Assembly: GCA_004558535.1 (NCBI GenBank)
Contig: SFCP01000017.1
Location: 1-21,830, forward strand
Length of the DNA stretch: 21,830 bases
From: Bacteroidales bacterium
GTDB lineage: Bacteria; Bacteroidota; Bacteroidia; Bacteroidales; Bacteroidaceae
Direction of reading: 5' to 3'
Positions 1-7,127 of this stretch are shown piece after piece. A program made the position numbers and the translations under genes. Below the pieces are notes generated by a model. That model saw only the letters and a program-made list of their open reading frames with translations, searched no databases and had not been told where the DNA came from. The first letter of the stretch is position 1. Each line of letters opens with the position of its first letter.

Positions 1-873
1 ATCGTGCTGCGCGGCGGCGGCATCATCTTTCTGTTCGGCCTGTGGGTATGGGGCTGTTTCTTCGGCCCGGTATATCCATGGTTTCTGGCCGGGGTGACCC
101 TGGTGGCCGGGGTGAGCTTCGTAGACGACATACGCTCGCTGCCCGACTCGGTACGCCTGGTGGCGCAATTTACGGCCATGGCTCTGATGTTCGTAGAACT
201 GGACATCCTGCACCCGTCCTTGTGGTGGGTGGTGCTGCTGGCGCTGTTCGTCAGCGTGGGCGCCTCCAACATTATCAACTTCATGGACGGCATCAACGGA
301 ATTACCGGCGGCTATGCGCTGGCCTCGCTGGTACCGCTCTACCTGCTGAACCGTGAACTGGGATTTGTCGAGGAATCGCTCATCATTACCATGACTGTGG
401 CGGATGTGGTGTTCTGCTTGTTCAATTTCCGGCCCAAAGGAAAAGCGAAGTGCTTTGCCGGAGACGTAGGCTCAATTGGCGTAGCCTTTATCCTGCTCTT
501 CCTGATAGGGCGGTTGGTGATGCAGACGGGCGACGTGACGTACTTGATCTTCCTGCTGGTCTACGGTGTGGATGGGTGCCTCACCATCTGCCACCGCATC
601 CGCCTGCACGAGAACCTGGGCGAAGCACACCGCAAGCATGCTTTCCAGCTCATGGCCAACGAACTGCGCATCGGCCACGTAAAAATCGCGCTGTTTTATA
701 CCCTCATGCAACTGACAATCTCGCTAAGTTTTGTATATTTGTGCCCGAAAGGCCAGACGGCCCATTGGGTGTTCCTCATGGCGGCCTTGACACTGCTGTC
801 GGCTGTCTACGTCCTCTTCATGCGAAAATACTACCATCTGCACGAAGAATACTTGGCCTCGCTGCGAAAATAA
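1..873 (+). CDS. Polyprenyl-phosphate N-acetylhexosamine-1-phosphate transferase (WecA/MraY-like, GT4 family), 5'-truncated
   Basis: This integral membrane enzyme would transfer a HexNAc-1-phosphate from a UDP-sugar to undecaprenyl phosphate, the first step of O-antigen or capsule repeat-unit assembly. Seen: the family's RGGGIIF start-proximal motif lies right at the window edge, then DDIRSL (Mg-binding DD pair), NIINFMDGINGITGG (NxxNxxDG motif), CFAGDVGSIG (GDxGS loop), and a His-rich cytoplasmic loop HENLGEAHRKHAFQLM, with several hydrophobic helices between. The RGGG motif normally sits well inside the protein, so the first membrane helix or helices are missing and the gene begins left of position 1. 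The GTG at position 4 is not a credible start. The stop is TAA at 871-873, directly followed by an ATG. The next gene is WbuC-like, which fits the end of a surface-polysaccharide operon. The exact sugar cannot be told from sequence. Confidence 0.93.
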   Translation: MVLRGGGIIFLFGLWVWGCFFGPVYPWFLAGVTLVAGVSFVDDIRSLPDSVRLVAQFTAMALMFVELDILHPSLWWVVLLALFVSVGASNIINFMDGINGITGGYALASLVPLYLLNRELGFVEESLIITMTVADVVFCLFNFRPKGKAKCFAGDVGSIGVAFILLFLIGRLVMQTGDVTYLIFLLVYGVDGCLTICHRIRLHENLGEAHRKHAFQLMANELRIGHVKIALFYTLMQLTISLSFVYLCPKGQTAHWVFLMAALTLLSAVYVLFMRKYYHLHEEYLASLRK

Positions 874-903
874 ATGACTCCCCAAGAAAGACAACGTGGA
901 ATT

Positions 904-1350
904 ATGGAAATACTCGAGATTAATGCCCCAATGCTTGCCGCGCTGCACGAAAAAGCGGCGCAAAGCGAACGCCTGCGTATGAACCACGACCTGCGCACCT
1001 CGTCCGAGGATACTTCGCAGCGCATGCTCAACGCGCTACGGCCGGGCACACGCGTGCCTGTCCATCGCCATCTGGAGACATCGGAAACGACCATCTGCCT
1101 GGAAGGCTGCATGGATATCGTATTCTATGACTTGCGCCCCAACGAGGATTGCGGCGGCCCTATCATGAACGACAGCGGCACAGCTATTGTCCCGGGCATG
1201 GAGGCCAACCTCTTCGAGCTGCGCCGCGTCCGCCTCTGTCCGCGCGAGGGACACTTCGGGGTGCAGATTCCGCCAGGCGCCTGGCACTCGGTGACGGTCT
1301 ACGAACCCTCGACCATCTTCGAAGCCAAGGATGGCGCCTACAAGGGTTGA
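904..1350 (+). CDS. WbuC-family cupin-fold metalloprotein
   Basis: This small single-domain cupin (148 aa from this start) belongs to a family found in O-antigen and capsule loci; its enzymatic role is not established. Seen: SERLRMNHDLR near the N-terminus, then SQRMLNALRPGTRVPVHRH, where the HRH pair and the following TSET are the first cupin metal motif. A second His follows in PPGAWHSVTVYEP, and the protein ends with the family-typical TIFEAKDGAYKG. I prefer the ATG at 904 (MEILEI) because relatives start only a few residues before this region. The alternative ATG at 874 abuts the TAA of the upstream transferase and would add ten residues. The near-zero spacing means the two genes are almost certainly one transcript. 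A strong stem-loop follows at 1388-1430. Confidence 0.9.
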   Translation: MEILEINAPMLAALHEKAAQSERLRMNHDLRTSSEDTSQRMLNALRPGTRVPVHRHLETSETTICLEGCMDIVFYDLRPNEDCGGPIMNDSGTAIVPGMEANLFELRRVRLCPREGHFGVQIPPGAWHSVTVYEPSTIFEAKDGAYKG

Positions 1351-1387
1351 CGCCAGCCACCATACTACTTCCCAAAAAATTCGTATA

Positions 1388-1430
1388 GGACTTAGGAGAA
1401 ACTACCTGCCTTGTAGTTTTTTCTAAGTCC
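1388..1430 (+). terminator. Long stem-loop after the wbuC-like gene, probable terminator
   Basis: ggacttag (1388-1395) pairs with ctaagtcc (1423-1430) and aaactac (1399-1405) pairs with gtagttt (1413-1419). A 3x3 internal mismatch separates the two helices and the loop is 7 nt. A T-rich stretch follows (1431-1443). It lies about 40 nt past the wbuC-like stop, so it may end the polysaccharide transcript. Its right arm is also part of the 21-bp repeat tract, so it could equally be a by-product of two oppositely oriented repeat units. Confidence 0.5.
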
Positions 1431-1464
1431 TTTCTAATTTTTTCTAAGTGCCTTGTAATTTCAG
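1407..1464 (+). repeat. 21-bp degenerate tandem repeat, about 2.8 copies
   Basis: Units start at 1407, 1428 and 1449. Units one and two match at 17 of 21 positions and share the block ttttttctaag; unit three restarts with tgccttgta. The third unit, read from agtgccttgtaatttcagc, closely matches a unit of the array at 21682-21702, about 20 kb away, which shows a dispersed family rather than local slippage. Confidence 0.7.
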
Positions 1465-1638
1465 CCCGTCCGGCAAGCCGGCAAATGTCCCCGCCAAAGC
1501 GCCACGCCCCTACCCCATCACGGCCAAGGAGACCCCTCTACCAATATATCTACGCGCGTATTACGAAATTTTTCCCCGCTTTTTTCCCGCGAACTATACA
1601 CCAGAGGTCGTATTCCATTGCTTCACAGCGACTTTTCG

Positions 1639-1680
1639 GGTGTATAGTTGATCCCTCAAACTATACACCAACTATACACC
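1639..1680 (+). repeat. 11-9-11-11 arm module, copy 1
   Basis: ggtgtatagtt (1639-1649), 9-bp spacer gatccctca, aactatacacc (1659-1669), then an identical aactatacacc in direct tandem (1670-1680). The inverted arms are perfect. Confidence 0.85.
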
Positions 1681-1830
1681 AGCGGGAAGAGCGACCCCGA
1701 CCGGCCCTTCGCCTGCTTCCTCGCCCAACAAGCGCTTTCTTCGCGCGCGTATTACGCAATTTATACTGCCAAGAAATGCAGAAAAACCATCCACAGCATA
1801 CGCCAAGTGGCTGCATAACAACGGATTGGC

Positions 1831-1871
1831 GGTGAATGGTTGAAGCAACAAACCCTTCACCAACCCTCCAC
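1831..1871 (+). repeat. 11-9-11 arm module, copy 2 (diverged)
   Basis: ggtgaatggtt (1831-1841), 9-bp spacer gaagcaaca, aacccttcacc (1851-1861), followed by a weaker tandem arm aaccctccac (1862-1871). Arms match each other at 10 of 11 positions. They differ from copy 1 in base sequence but keep its geometry exactly, including the GGTG..GTT frame. Confidence 0.6.
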
Positions 1872-2044
1872 AACCGGACTCGCAAGCCCTGGATGCCCTT
1901 CACAAGGTCACAGCAGGCCCGAAACCTTTCGGTACAGCGGATTTGTACCGAAACATTCGGCTCTGCCAGCCATGCCGGAGTACATAGGGCAAACAGGCGG
2001 CGTGTACAAATTATGGGTAGAGGGACATCCGGCAATTGGGCTTT

Positions 2045-2086
2045 GGTGTACAGTTGGTGCATAGTTTCCCCCTCCAACTATACACC
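2045..2086 (+). repeat. 11-11-9-11 arm module, copy 3 (mirror of copy 1)
   Basis: ggtgtacagtt (2045-2055) and ggtgcatagtt (2056-2066) in tandem, 9-bp spacer tccccctcc, then aactatacacc (2076-2086). It is the reverse-oriented counterpart of copy 1. The spacer differs from that of copy 1 at nearly every position while the arms are conserved. A solitary outer arm lies at 1592-1602 on the left and 2123-2133 on the right. Confidence 0.8.
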
Positions 2087-2218
2087 CACAAAAATCCTGT
2101 GAAACAGAGGAATACGGATTCCGGTGTATAGTTTGCAGAAAAAAGCAAGGCAAAAAAATGCGTATAGGGACTACTGTCCAGATGGCCGAACGTCGCAAAT
2201 CCTTACCGACACAGCCAA

Positions 2219-2263
2219 CGAGGCGTCACTCCTCCCGCGATATGGGAAAGGGGTGACGCCTCG
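2219..2263 (-). terminator. Nested stem-loop just past the GH20 gene
   Basis: cgaggcgtcactcc (2219-2232) pairs with ggggtgacgcctcg (2250-2263) over 14 bp with one G-U pair. Inside it tccc (2233-2236) pairs with ggga (2244-2247) around a 7-nt loop. It begins about 35 nt beyond the GH20 stop. The stem is very stable, but there is no clear T-run on either side, so it may be a transcript 3'-end stabiliser rather than a classical terminator. Confidence 0.5.
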
Positions 2264-2298
2264 ACTGCTTTGTTACCCTTTGGGCGAGAGTACAGGCA

Positions 2299-5200
2299 TT
2301 ATCTCAGCACTTTCTCGCCGGCTTCGTTGATGTAGACGCCGCGACGGGGATTTTCTACCCGACGGCCACTCAGGTCATAGAAGCGGTGGGCGGCAGCATC
2401 GGTACGCACGGAGCTAATGCCCGTGACGGGATCACTGTCAATGGGCACGAAGGTCCAAATGGAAGCCCCCCAATCGTAGGGATTGAGCAGGACATAGTTC
2501 CACGCATCGGGATTGGTGTACCAGCTGTAGGTGCCGGTCTTGTCGATGATGGCCACACCGACACCGCCCAAATCCGACGTAATCTGCTGCAAAGTCCATC
2601 CGTAAGCCTTGCCCAGTTTCACCTGCTGCTCTTTGGCCGATGTAGTGATGTAAGCTGACGTACCCGTTTTTTTATTGTAGAGATTTACCGTACCATCACC
2701 GCACTTCTCCACACGCCAGCGCTGGCTGTCGGCACCGGTAAAGGTAGTGGTGGAGCTGACCACCGTACCGGCTGTCGTGGCACCGGCATAGGCGTTGGTG
2801 AAGTAGGCATTGCGGATATAGTAATAGTGCTCCTCGGAAAGTGCATCGGCATAGGTGGAGCGCGGCATGGACAAGTATTGCTCATAGAGGGCAGCAAAGC
2901 CAGCATAAACCTCCTGCGTCACGTCGGACTTCAAGGCTTCGCGACCGGGCGTCACGATTTGCTCGCTCAGGAAAGCCAAGGCCTCGGCGCTGGGCTGATT
3001 AGCCTCTCCCGGTTCGGCCGTTTCGATGATGCGTTCGCACTTCTCGCAGAGGCACTGCAGCAGGTAGGCATAGTCGTCTACTTCCTCCATGCGCCAGCAG
3101 CCCGGATAGCACAGGCGGGCGTCATCGTAGGCAAAAACCTGTCCGTTCATTTTGCCATACAGGCGCTTGACATCGGTCACGGCGGCCGTCTTCTCGGACA
3201 GCATCACCACACCGGGCAAATAGTCATACTCGGGCACGGAAATGGTGGGCGAAGAAAGGGTGAATACAGTGCCGCCCTGTTCAGCCAGAACTGCCGCAGC
3301 ATTGTACGTGGGCAGACTGATGACCTTTCCACTAAAGGCATGGCGCACCACATAGCCGCCGGCTGCCTGCGGTTCGAACTGCCACAATTCCTCGGGCTCC
3401 CACTGCGGGGTGTAGTGCATGTTCAGATATTCGCCTTTCTGATACAGCGATGAACCGGCATAGCGTTCGCGCGTACAGGTACTGGCTGACAGGATGCGAT
3501 AGAGTTTGCCGGCCTCGGGCTGTACGAGCGGGGCGGAACGGAAGGCGGCTACAGCCTCCTGCAGGGCCGTCAGTGCATCCGCACTTTCGGGCGCAAGGCG
3601 CAAAGCCTCAGCTGCCTGCTCCAAACGACTGCACACCTCCTCCGAGGGATAACCCACGGCACCGGGATGCGTGGCTGCAATCAAGGCATCGGCAGCGAGG
3701 AGGGCTGCTTCGGCCTCCGTGCGGTCGGGTTCCTCGATGTAGTGGCGAGCATAATTGATGCCTTTCACATCAAGCAGCTCGTCGTGCTGCTGCAGGCGCT
3801 GGTAGAAGTTGGTGAAGTTCTTCTTGTCCACCGGCAACCAAGCCGTCTCGGCCAAAGCCAGCATACGGGGATAGTACTGATACTCAGCCTCAGCTAGCGA
3901 AGTACAGCTTTCCGTCCACAGATTGGCCTGTACGCCCAAGCAGTAGTCCTTCTGCGAAGCGCTCAGCGTGGAGGCCGGGTCGTAGGCATAGACGCGGTCG
4001 ATGCTGTTGACCGCTCCGTCGCCGTAACCGCCCAGATAAGGCTCGTCAGTACGCATGGCCGAGGGGTTTACCTGCAGCAGGTCGAAATACATGGGGTAGC
4101 AAGGCACAGCGATGCTACGGAAGCCCTTTGCAGCAGCTGCTCCGGGCGTACTGGTCCAGGACATGATAATCAGCGGCGTCTCATACTCTGATTTCCAATG
4201 CTCCTGCAACTCGTTCCAGGCAATGACCTCCTTGCCATAGTTTTCCTTGAGCCAAGTGCCGAGCAACTCGACCAGCCAGGGCTGCAGCTCGTTCACGCCA
4301 CTGAGGCCCTCCTCCTGAATACGGCGGGCACAGTCGGCATTGTTCTGCCAAACGGTAGTGGGACATTCGTCGCCACCCAAATGGATTTGACTGTAAGGGA
4401 AGACTTCGGCCACGTGGCCCAGCACGCATTTCAGGAAGTCGATGACCTTGTCGTCGCCGATATTCAGTACATCGGTGGAAACGCCTTTGGCCACACGCAC
4501 CTCATATTTTTTCGTGGGATCACAACTCAGTTCGGGGTAGGAAGCGACAGCTGCCACCATGTGGCCGGGCATGTCGACCTCGGGGATAATTTCTATGCAA
4601 CGGGCACGGGCGTAGGCCACGATTTCGCGCAGGTCTTCGAGGGTGAAGAAACAGCCGCGGCCGTACTCGGTGTCATCATAGTACTCCGTGCCGTTGGTCG
4701 GGTCGTTCAAGCTGAGCGAGCGGCTGCGCACGGCACCAACGGTCGTCAGGCGGGGATATTCGGGAATCTCGATGCGCCAGCCCTGGTCGTCGGTCAGGTG
4801 GAAATGGAAGCGGTTGAACTTATAAATAGCTGCCATGTCGAGCAATTTCATCACTTCCTGCTTCGTAAAGAAATGCCGCGACACGTCGAGCATGAAGCCA
4901 CGATGGCCGTACTGCGGATAGTCCGTGATGGTAAGTTGCGGCACCGTCCATTCGGCCCAGCCGGTGCGCTGCGTACCATAAACCTCGACGGGCAGGAGCT
5001 GGCGAAGCGTCTGCAAACCATAGAAGAAGCCGGTACGGCCGGCGGCGCGTACCTCGATTATCTTGTCATTGATGGTGAGCTTGTAGCCCTCGGCGGGTTG
5101 TGCATCGTCCTGCACCAGGTTGATAGCCCCCTCTGCAAGGGGTTCACCCTGCTGCACGGTCAGCAAAGGCGCAGCCGAAGACGCAGGGTCGGCTGCAAAA

Positions 5201-5823
5201 GCCTCGGCCACATCGCGAACGTCCTCGGTGGGATAGACCAACGTGGTGAAGCGGCCCATGGGCACGGTGCCCTCACCCATCGTCACTTCGCGCGGATAGG
5301 GAATCACCTTGATGGGGGCTACGGAGGTGGCCATATCTTCCTCCTTGACGAACTGCATCACAGCGTTGGGGTCGTTTTTGTAGTATAGGGCCAGCTCTGC
5401 ACCAAGCGAAATGCCACCCCAGGGATTGAGGGAGTAGGAAGTGGCCGTACGGGGAATGATTTCATGGCCATTGGAATAGGCCGTCAAGTTGAAGCGCGTA
5501 CCCGCAGCGGGAACAGCCGATGTGCGGAAGCGAGTGCTGTAAGAGGCGGGATTGACATAGAGCATTTGCCCGGACTTGGAGGTAAAAGTGTAGCCGGCAG
5601 CCGTACTGCCCTCCACCTTCCACAACTGGTCGGCCTTGCCCGTGGGAATGACGACGGTGGGAATTTGTCCCTCTCCGTTACAGCCTACCACGGCGCCGGT
5701 GTTGAATACGAGGTAATACCACGTGACGTTGTCGCCCGAACTTATCACGGGCAAATCGCCGGCACGTAGCTGCACGCTGAACAGACAGCCTACAGCCCAT
5801 AAAATGAATAGAAGTTTACGCAT
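2299..5823 (-). CDS. Secreted multidomain beta-N-acetylhexosaminidase (GH20)
   Basis: This exo-acting glycosidase removes terminal GlcNAc or GalNAc from host or dietary glycans such as mucin. Seen in 1174 aa: a signal peptide (about 1-21); an N-terminal beta-trefoil-like module (about 30-160, with QLWKVEG and MQFVKEED ends); a GH20b domain (about 168-295); and the GH20 barrel (about 300-690) with RGFMLDVSRHFF, HLTDDQGWR, EVDMPGH and the catalytic HLGGDE, giving Asp485-Glu486 as the substrate-assisted catalytic pair. After the barrel come a helical FIVAR-like stretch (about 700-765), two more ricin-like segments (about 770-915 and 995-1127), and a tail with FYDLSGRRV and GVYINEAGEKVL (1148-1174) like the C-terminal tails of secreted Bacteroidota proteins. 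It is much longer than a minimal GH20. No SusC/D pair is nearby and no TAnnTTTG box is seen upstream. Preference for GlcNAc or GalNAc cannot be assigned. Confidence 0.95.
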   Translation of the reverse strand: MRKLLFILWAVGCLFSVQLRAGDLPVISSGDNVTWYYLVFNTGAVVGCNGEGQIPTVVIPTGKADQLWKVEGSTAAGYTFTSKSGQMLYVNPASYSTRFRTSAVPAAGTRFNLTAYSNGHEIIPRTATSYSLNPWGGISLGAELALYYKNDPNAVMQFVKEEDMATSVAPIKVIPYPREVTMGEGTVPMGRFTTLVYPTEDVRDVAEAFAADPASSAAPLLTVQQGEPLAEGAINLVQDDAQPAEGYKLTINDKIIEVRAAGRTGFFYGLQTLRQLLPVEVYGTQRTGWAEWTVPQLTITDYPQYGHRGFMLDVSRHFFTKQEVMKLLDMAAIYKFNRFHFHLTDDQGWRIEIPEYPRLTTVGAVRSRSLSLNDPTNGTEYYDDTEYGRGCFFTLEDLREIVAYARARCIEIIPEVDMPGHMVAAVASYPELSCDPTKKYEVRVAKGVSTDVLNIGDDKVIDFLKCVLGHVAEVFPYSQIHLGGDECPTTVWQNNADCARRIQEEGLSGVNELQPWLVELLGTWLKENYGKEVIAWNELQEHWKSEYETPLIIMSWTSTPGAAAAKGFRSIAVPCYPMYFDLLQVNPSAMRTDEPYLGGYGDGAVNSIDRVYAYDPASTLSASQKDYCLGVQANLWTESCTSLAEAEYQYYPRMLALAETAWLPVDKKNFTNFYQRLQQHDELLDVKGINYARHYIEEPDRTEAEAALLAADALIAATHPGAVGYPSEEVCSRLEQAAEALRLAPESADALTALQEAVAAFRSAPLVQPEAGKLYRILSASTCTRERYAGSSLYQKGEYLNMHYTPQWEPEELWQFEPQAAGGYVVRHAFSGKVISLPTYNAAAVLAEQGGTVFTLSSPTISVPEYDYLPGVVMLSEKTAAVTDVKRLYGKMNGQVFAYDDARLCYPGCWRMEEVDDYAYLLQCLCEKCERIIETAEPGEANQPSAEALAFLSEQIVTPGREALKSDVTQEVYAGFAALYEQYLSMPRSTYADALSEEHYYYIRNAYFTNAYAGATTAGTVVSSTTTFTGADSQRWRVEKCGDGTVNLYNKKTGTSAYITTSAKEQQVKLGKAYGWTLQQITSDLGGVGVAIIDKTGTYSWYTNPDAWNYVLLNPYDWGASIWTFVPIDSDPVTGISSVRTDAAAHRFYDLSGRRVENPRRGVYINEAGEKVLR

Positions 5824-5923
5824 AGCATTTGATTTATTGATAGGATTTTACATCTTATTTGTTACGAGAACTTGGGATTTGTATGTACGACTTGCACGTA
5901 TATTTCGGGCGGAAGCTTTGAAA

Positions 5924-6907
5924 TCAGTGCCGACCTGCCCCATCCTTATTTCTAAATTCAATCCCCAAAAAGTTTTTAACCCTCTGCAAATACTCCATTG
6001 GGTAATCACGATAGGAAACGGCGTGCGCTGCACCGGGCACTACCCACAAGGCTTTCGGCCCCGGATGTGCGGCATAAAGTTCGTAGACCATCGCCGTGGG
6101 CACATAGTCGTCCAAATCGCCGTGAATGAAAAACATCGGTCGCTGGCAACGCTTCACAGCTTCCAAAGCCGAAGCCTCACGAAAGTTCCAACCATAACGC
6201 CTTTCGCAAAGCCATGAAGCCACAGGCATCAACGGAAACGCCGGCAGGTGGAAGCGCTCACGCAACTCCTTGGAGAATTGTGCGTAGACGCTCGTAAAAC
6301 CACAATCTTCGACAAACGCGCTCACGTAGGCGGGCAATTCCTCACCCGAAAGCATCATGGTGGTAGCTGCTCCCATAGAAATGCCATGTACCACCACGTG
6401 CAGGCTGTCGCCAAAGAGAATCGGCAGGCTCTCCACCCATCGCTTCACATCCAGGCGGTCGCGCCACCCCATTTGGATATGGTCTCCCCCACTCTTTCCC
6501 GCATAGCGCAAATCCGGCAACAGGACATTCATGCCCAACTCACGCTCGTACATCCGCGCCAGCATCATCATGCAGACGGCATTGTCGGTATAGCCATGCA
6601 CCAGCACCGCCGTGCGTCCCCCGCAGCGTGCGGCGCGGACATAATAGGCATGCAGGCGGACCCCGTCATCGCTCCGCAGGAAAGTATCGCGCAGAGCCCG
6701 CACCGACAACAGGCTGTCGTGCCACTCCTGCATCCCCGGATAATCACGGTACTGCGCTTCCCACGCCTGAGCCACTTCATCAGTCCCCCGCTCGGGCACC
6801 AACGCATAACTCAACAAATAGGAAGCACCGCCCCACACCGCTCCGCCAAGTAACAGCAGCACGGCAAGGCAAGCCCACAGCCAATATCTCTTACAACGGT
6901 TCTTCAT
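5924..6907 (-). CDS. Membrane-anchored alpha/beta hydrolase
   Basis: Predicted serine hydrolase of unknown substrate, 327 aa. An N-terminal hydrophobic helix follows a basic start (MKNRCKRYWLW, then about 20 apolar residues), so the protein is held in the inner membrane or exported. Seen: oxyanion-region VLVHGYTDN (about 101-109), PDLRYAGKSGGD, nucleophile elbow VHGISMG with Ser177, acid in HGDLDDYVP (Asp266), and His295 in PGAAHA. The full Ser-Asp-His triad is present. I chose the ATG at 6905-6907; an upstream in-frame ATG at 6919 would add MPCA and leave almost no leader after the candidate -7 box at 6940-6947. The GH20 gene starts 100 bp downstream and may share the transcript. Peptidase or esterase activity cannot be distinguished. 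Confidence 0.88.
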   Translation of the reverse strand: MKNRCKRYWLWACLAVLLLLGGAVWGGASYLLSYALVPERGTDEVAQAWEAQYRDYPGMQEWHDSLLSVRALRDTFLRSDDGVRLHAYYVRAARCGGRTAVLVHGYTDNAVCMMMLARMYERELGMNVLLPDLRYAGKSGGDHIQMGWRDRLDVKRWVESLPILFGDSLHVVVHGISMGAATTMMLSGEELPAYVSAFVEDCGFTSVYAQFSKELRERFHLPAFPLMPVASWLCERRYGWNFREASALEAVKRCQRPMFFIHGDLDDYVPTAMVYELYAAHPGPKALWVVPGAAHAVSYRDYPMEYLQRVKNFLGIEFRNKDGAGRH

Positions 6908-6939
6908 GGCACAAGGCATTATATAGCAATGACTACCGG

Positions 6940-6947
6940 CAAATGTA
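6940..6947 (-). promoter_or_regulatory. Candidate -7 promoter box (TACATTTG)
   Basis: Read on the minus strand this is TACATTTG, matching the Bacteroidota TAnnTTTG box, with about 30 nt to the chosen start of the alpha/beta hydrolase. No TTTG at the usual -33 spacing was found, so support is partial. Confidence 0.5.
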
Positions 6948-7049
6948 CAACAAAATAATCACAGGATAGTCCCCGACGCGCAATTCTTTGAGAGAAAAAA
7001 GTTCCTATAGGCTCTGTAGTATCTATAATAAAGATAGTTCAAGGTGAGA

Positions 7050-7091
7050 GAAGAACAAAATATGAAACGAAGTTTTACGATTTTGTTCTTC
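7050..7091. repeat. 12-bp perfect inverted repeat
   Basis: gaagaacaaaat (7050-7061) and attttgttcttc (7080-7091) are perfect inverses around an 18-nt loop that itself holds aaac/gttt. It lies between the four-helix-bundle gene's 3' end and the alpha/beta hydrolase promoter. It could be a transcript end hairpin or the edge of an inserted cassette. Confidence 0.6.
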
Positions 7092-7102
7092 CGAGCCGCA
7101 GC

Positions 7103-7121
7103 CTATCTTATCAAAAGATAG
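7103..7121 (-). terminator. Short stem-loop after the four-helix-bundle gene
   Basis: ctatctt (7103-7109) pairs with aagatag (7115-7121) around a 5-nt loop, 7 nt past the stop codon on the minus strand. The helix is AT-rich and lacks a good T-run, so termination is uncertain. Confidence 0.35.
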
Positions 7122-7127
7122 AAGCCT

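Larger units (their letters stand above)
1592..2133. mobile_element. Inverted-repeat element (MITE-like), 542 bp with 89-bp ends, no gene inside
   Basis: Positions 1592-1680 and the reverse complement of 2045-2133 align without gaps over 89 bp with 67 matches by hand count. The outermost 12 and the matching 11-12 bases at positions 47-58 of the alignment are identical. Similarity continues outward for perhaps 30-40 bp with an indel (T-rich gcttttttc on the left against its complement on the right). Each end carries three 11-bp arms of the aactatacacc family. The interior (1681-2044) has no credible coding frame but contains a further degenerate copy of the arm module at 1831-1871. I see no transposase. 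A target-site duplication is not evident, so whether it moves by transposition or recombination, or is a folded RNA locus, is open. Confidence 0.6.
1351..2298. other. 948-bp gene-free interval filled with repeats
   Basis: No convincing gene lies between the wbuC-like stop and the end of the GH20 gene. Short open frames on both strands (for example 1661-2077 minus and 1485-1835 plus) consist of low-complexity Cys/Arg/Pro-rich peptides, overlap each other and run across the repeats, so they are not called. The interval holds, in order, a hairpin and 21-bp tandem units (1388-1464), an inverted-repeat element (1592-2133), and a nested stem-loop (2219-2263). A 13-bp direct repeat, cgcgcgtattacg, occurs at 1553-1565 and 1744-1756. 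The two convergent transcription units that end on either side make this a natural place for neutral insertion. Confidence 0.85.

Noticed and set aside
1661..2077. 138-codon minus-strand open frame inside the repeat element
   Set aside because: It spans the 11-bp arm modules and is rich in Cys, Arg and Trp without a domain. It is best explained as translation of non-coding repeats.
4198..5388. 396-codon plus-strand open frame
   Set aside because: It lies fully antisense to the GH20 catalytic region, whose motifs are unmistakable; its translation has no recognisable domain and high His/Gly content typical of a shadow frame.
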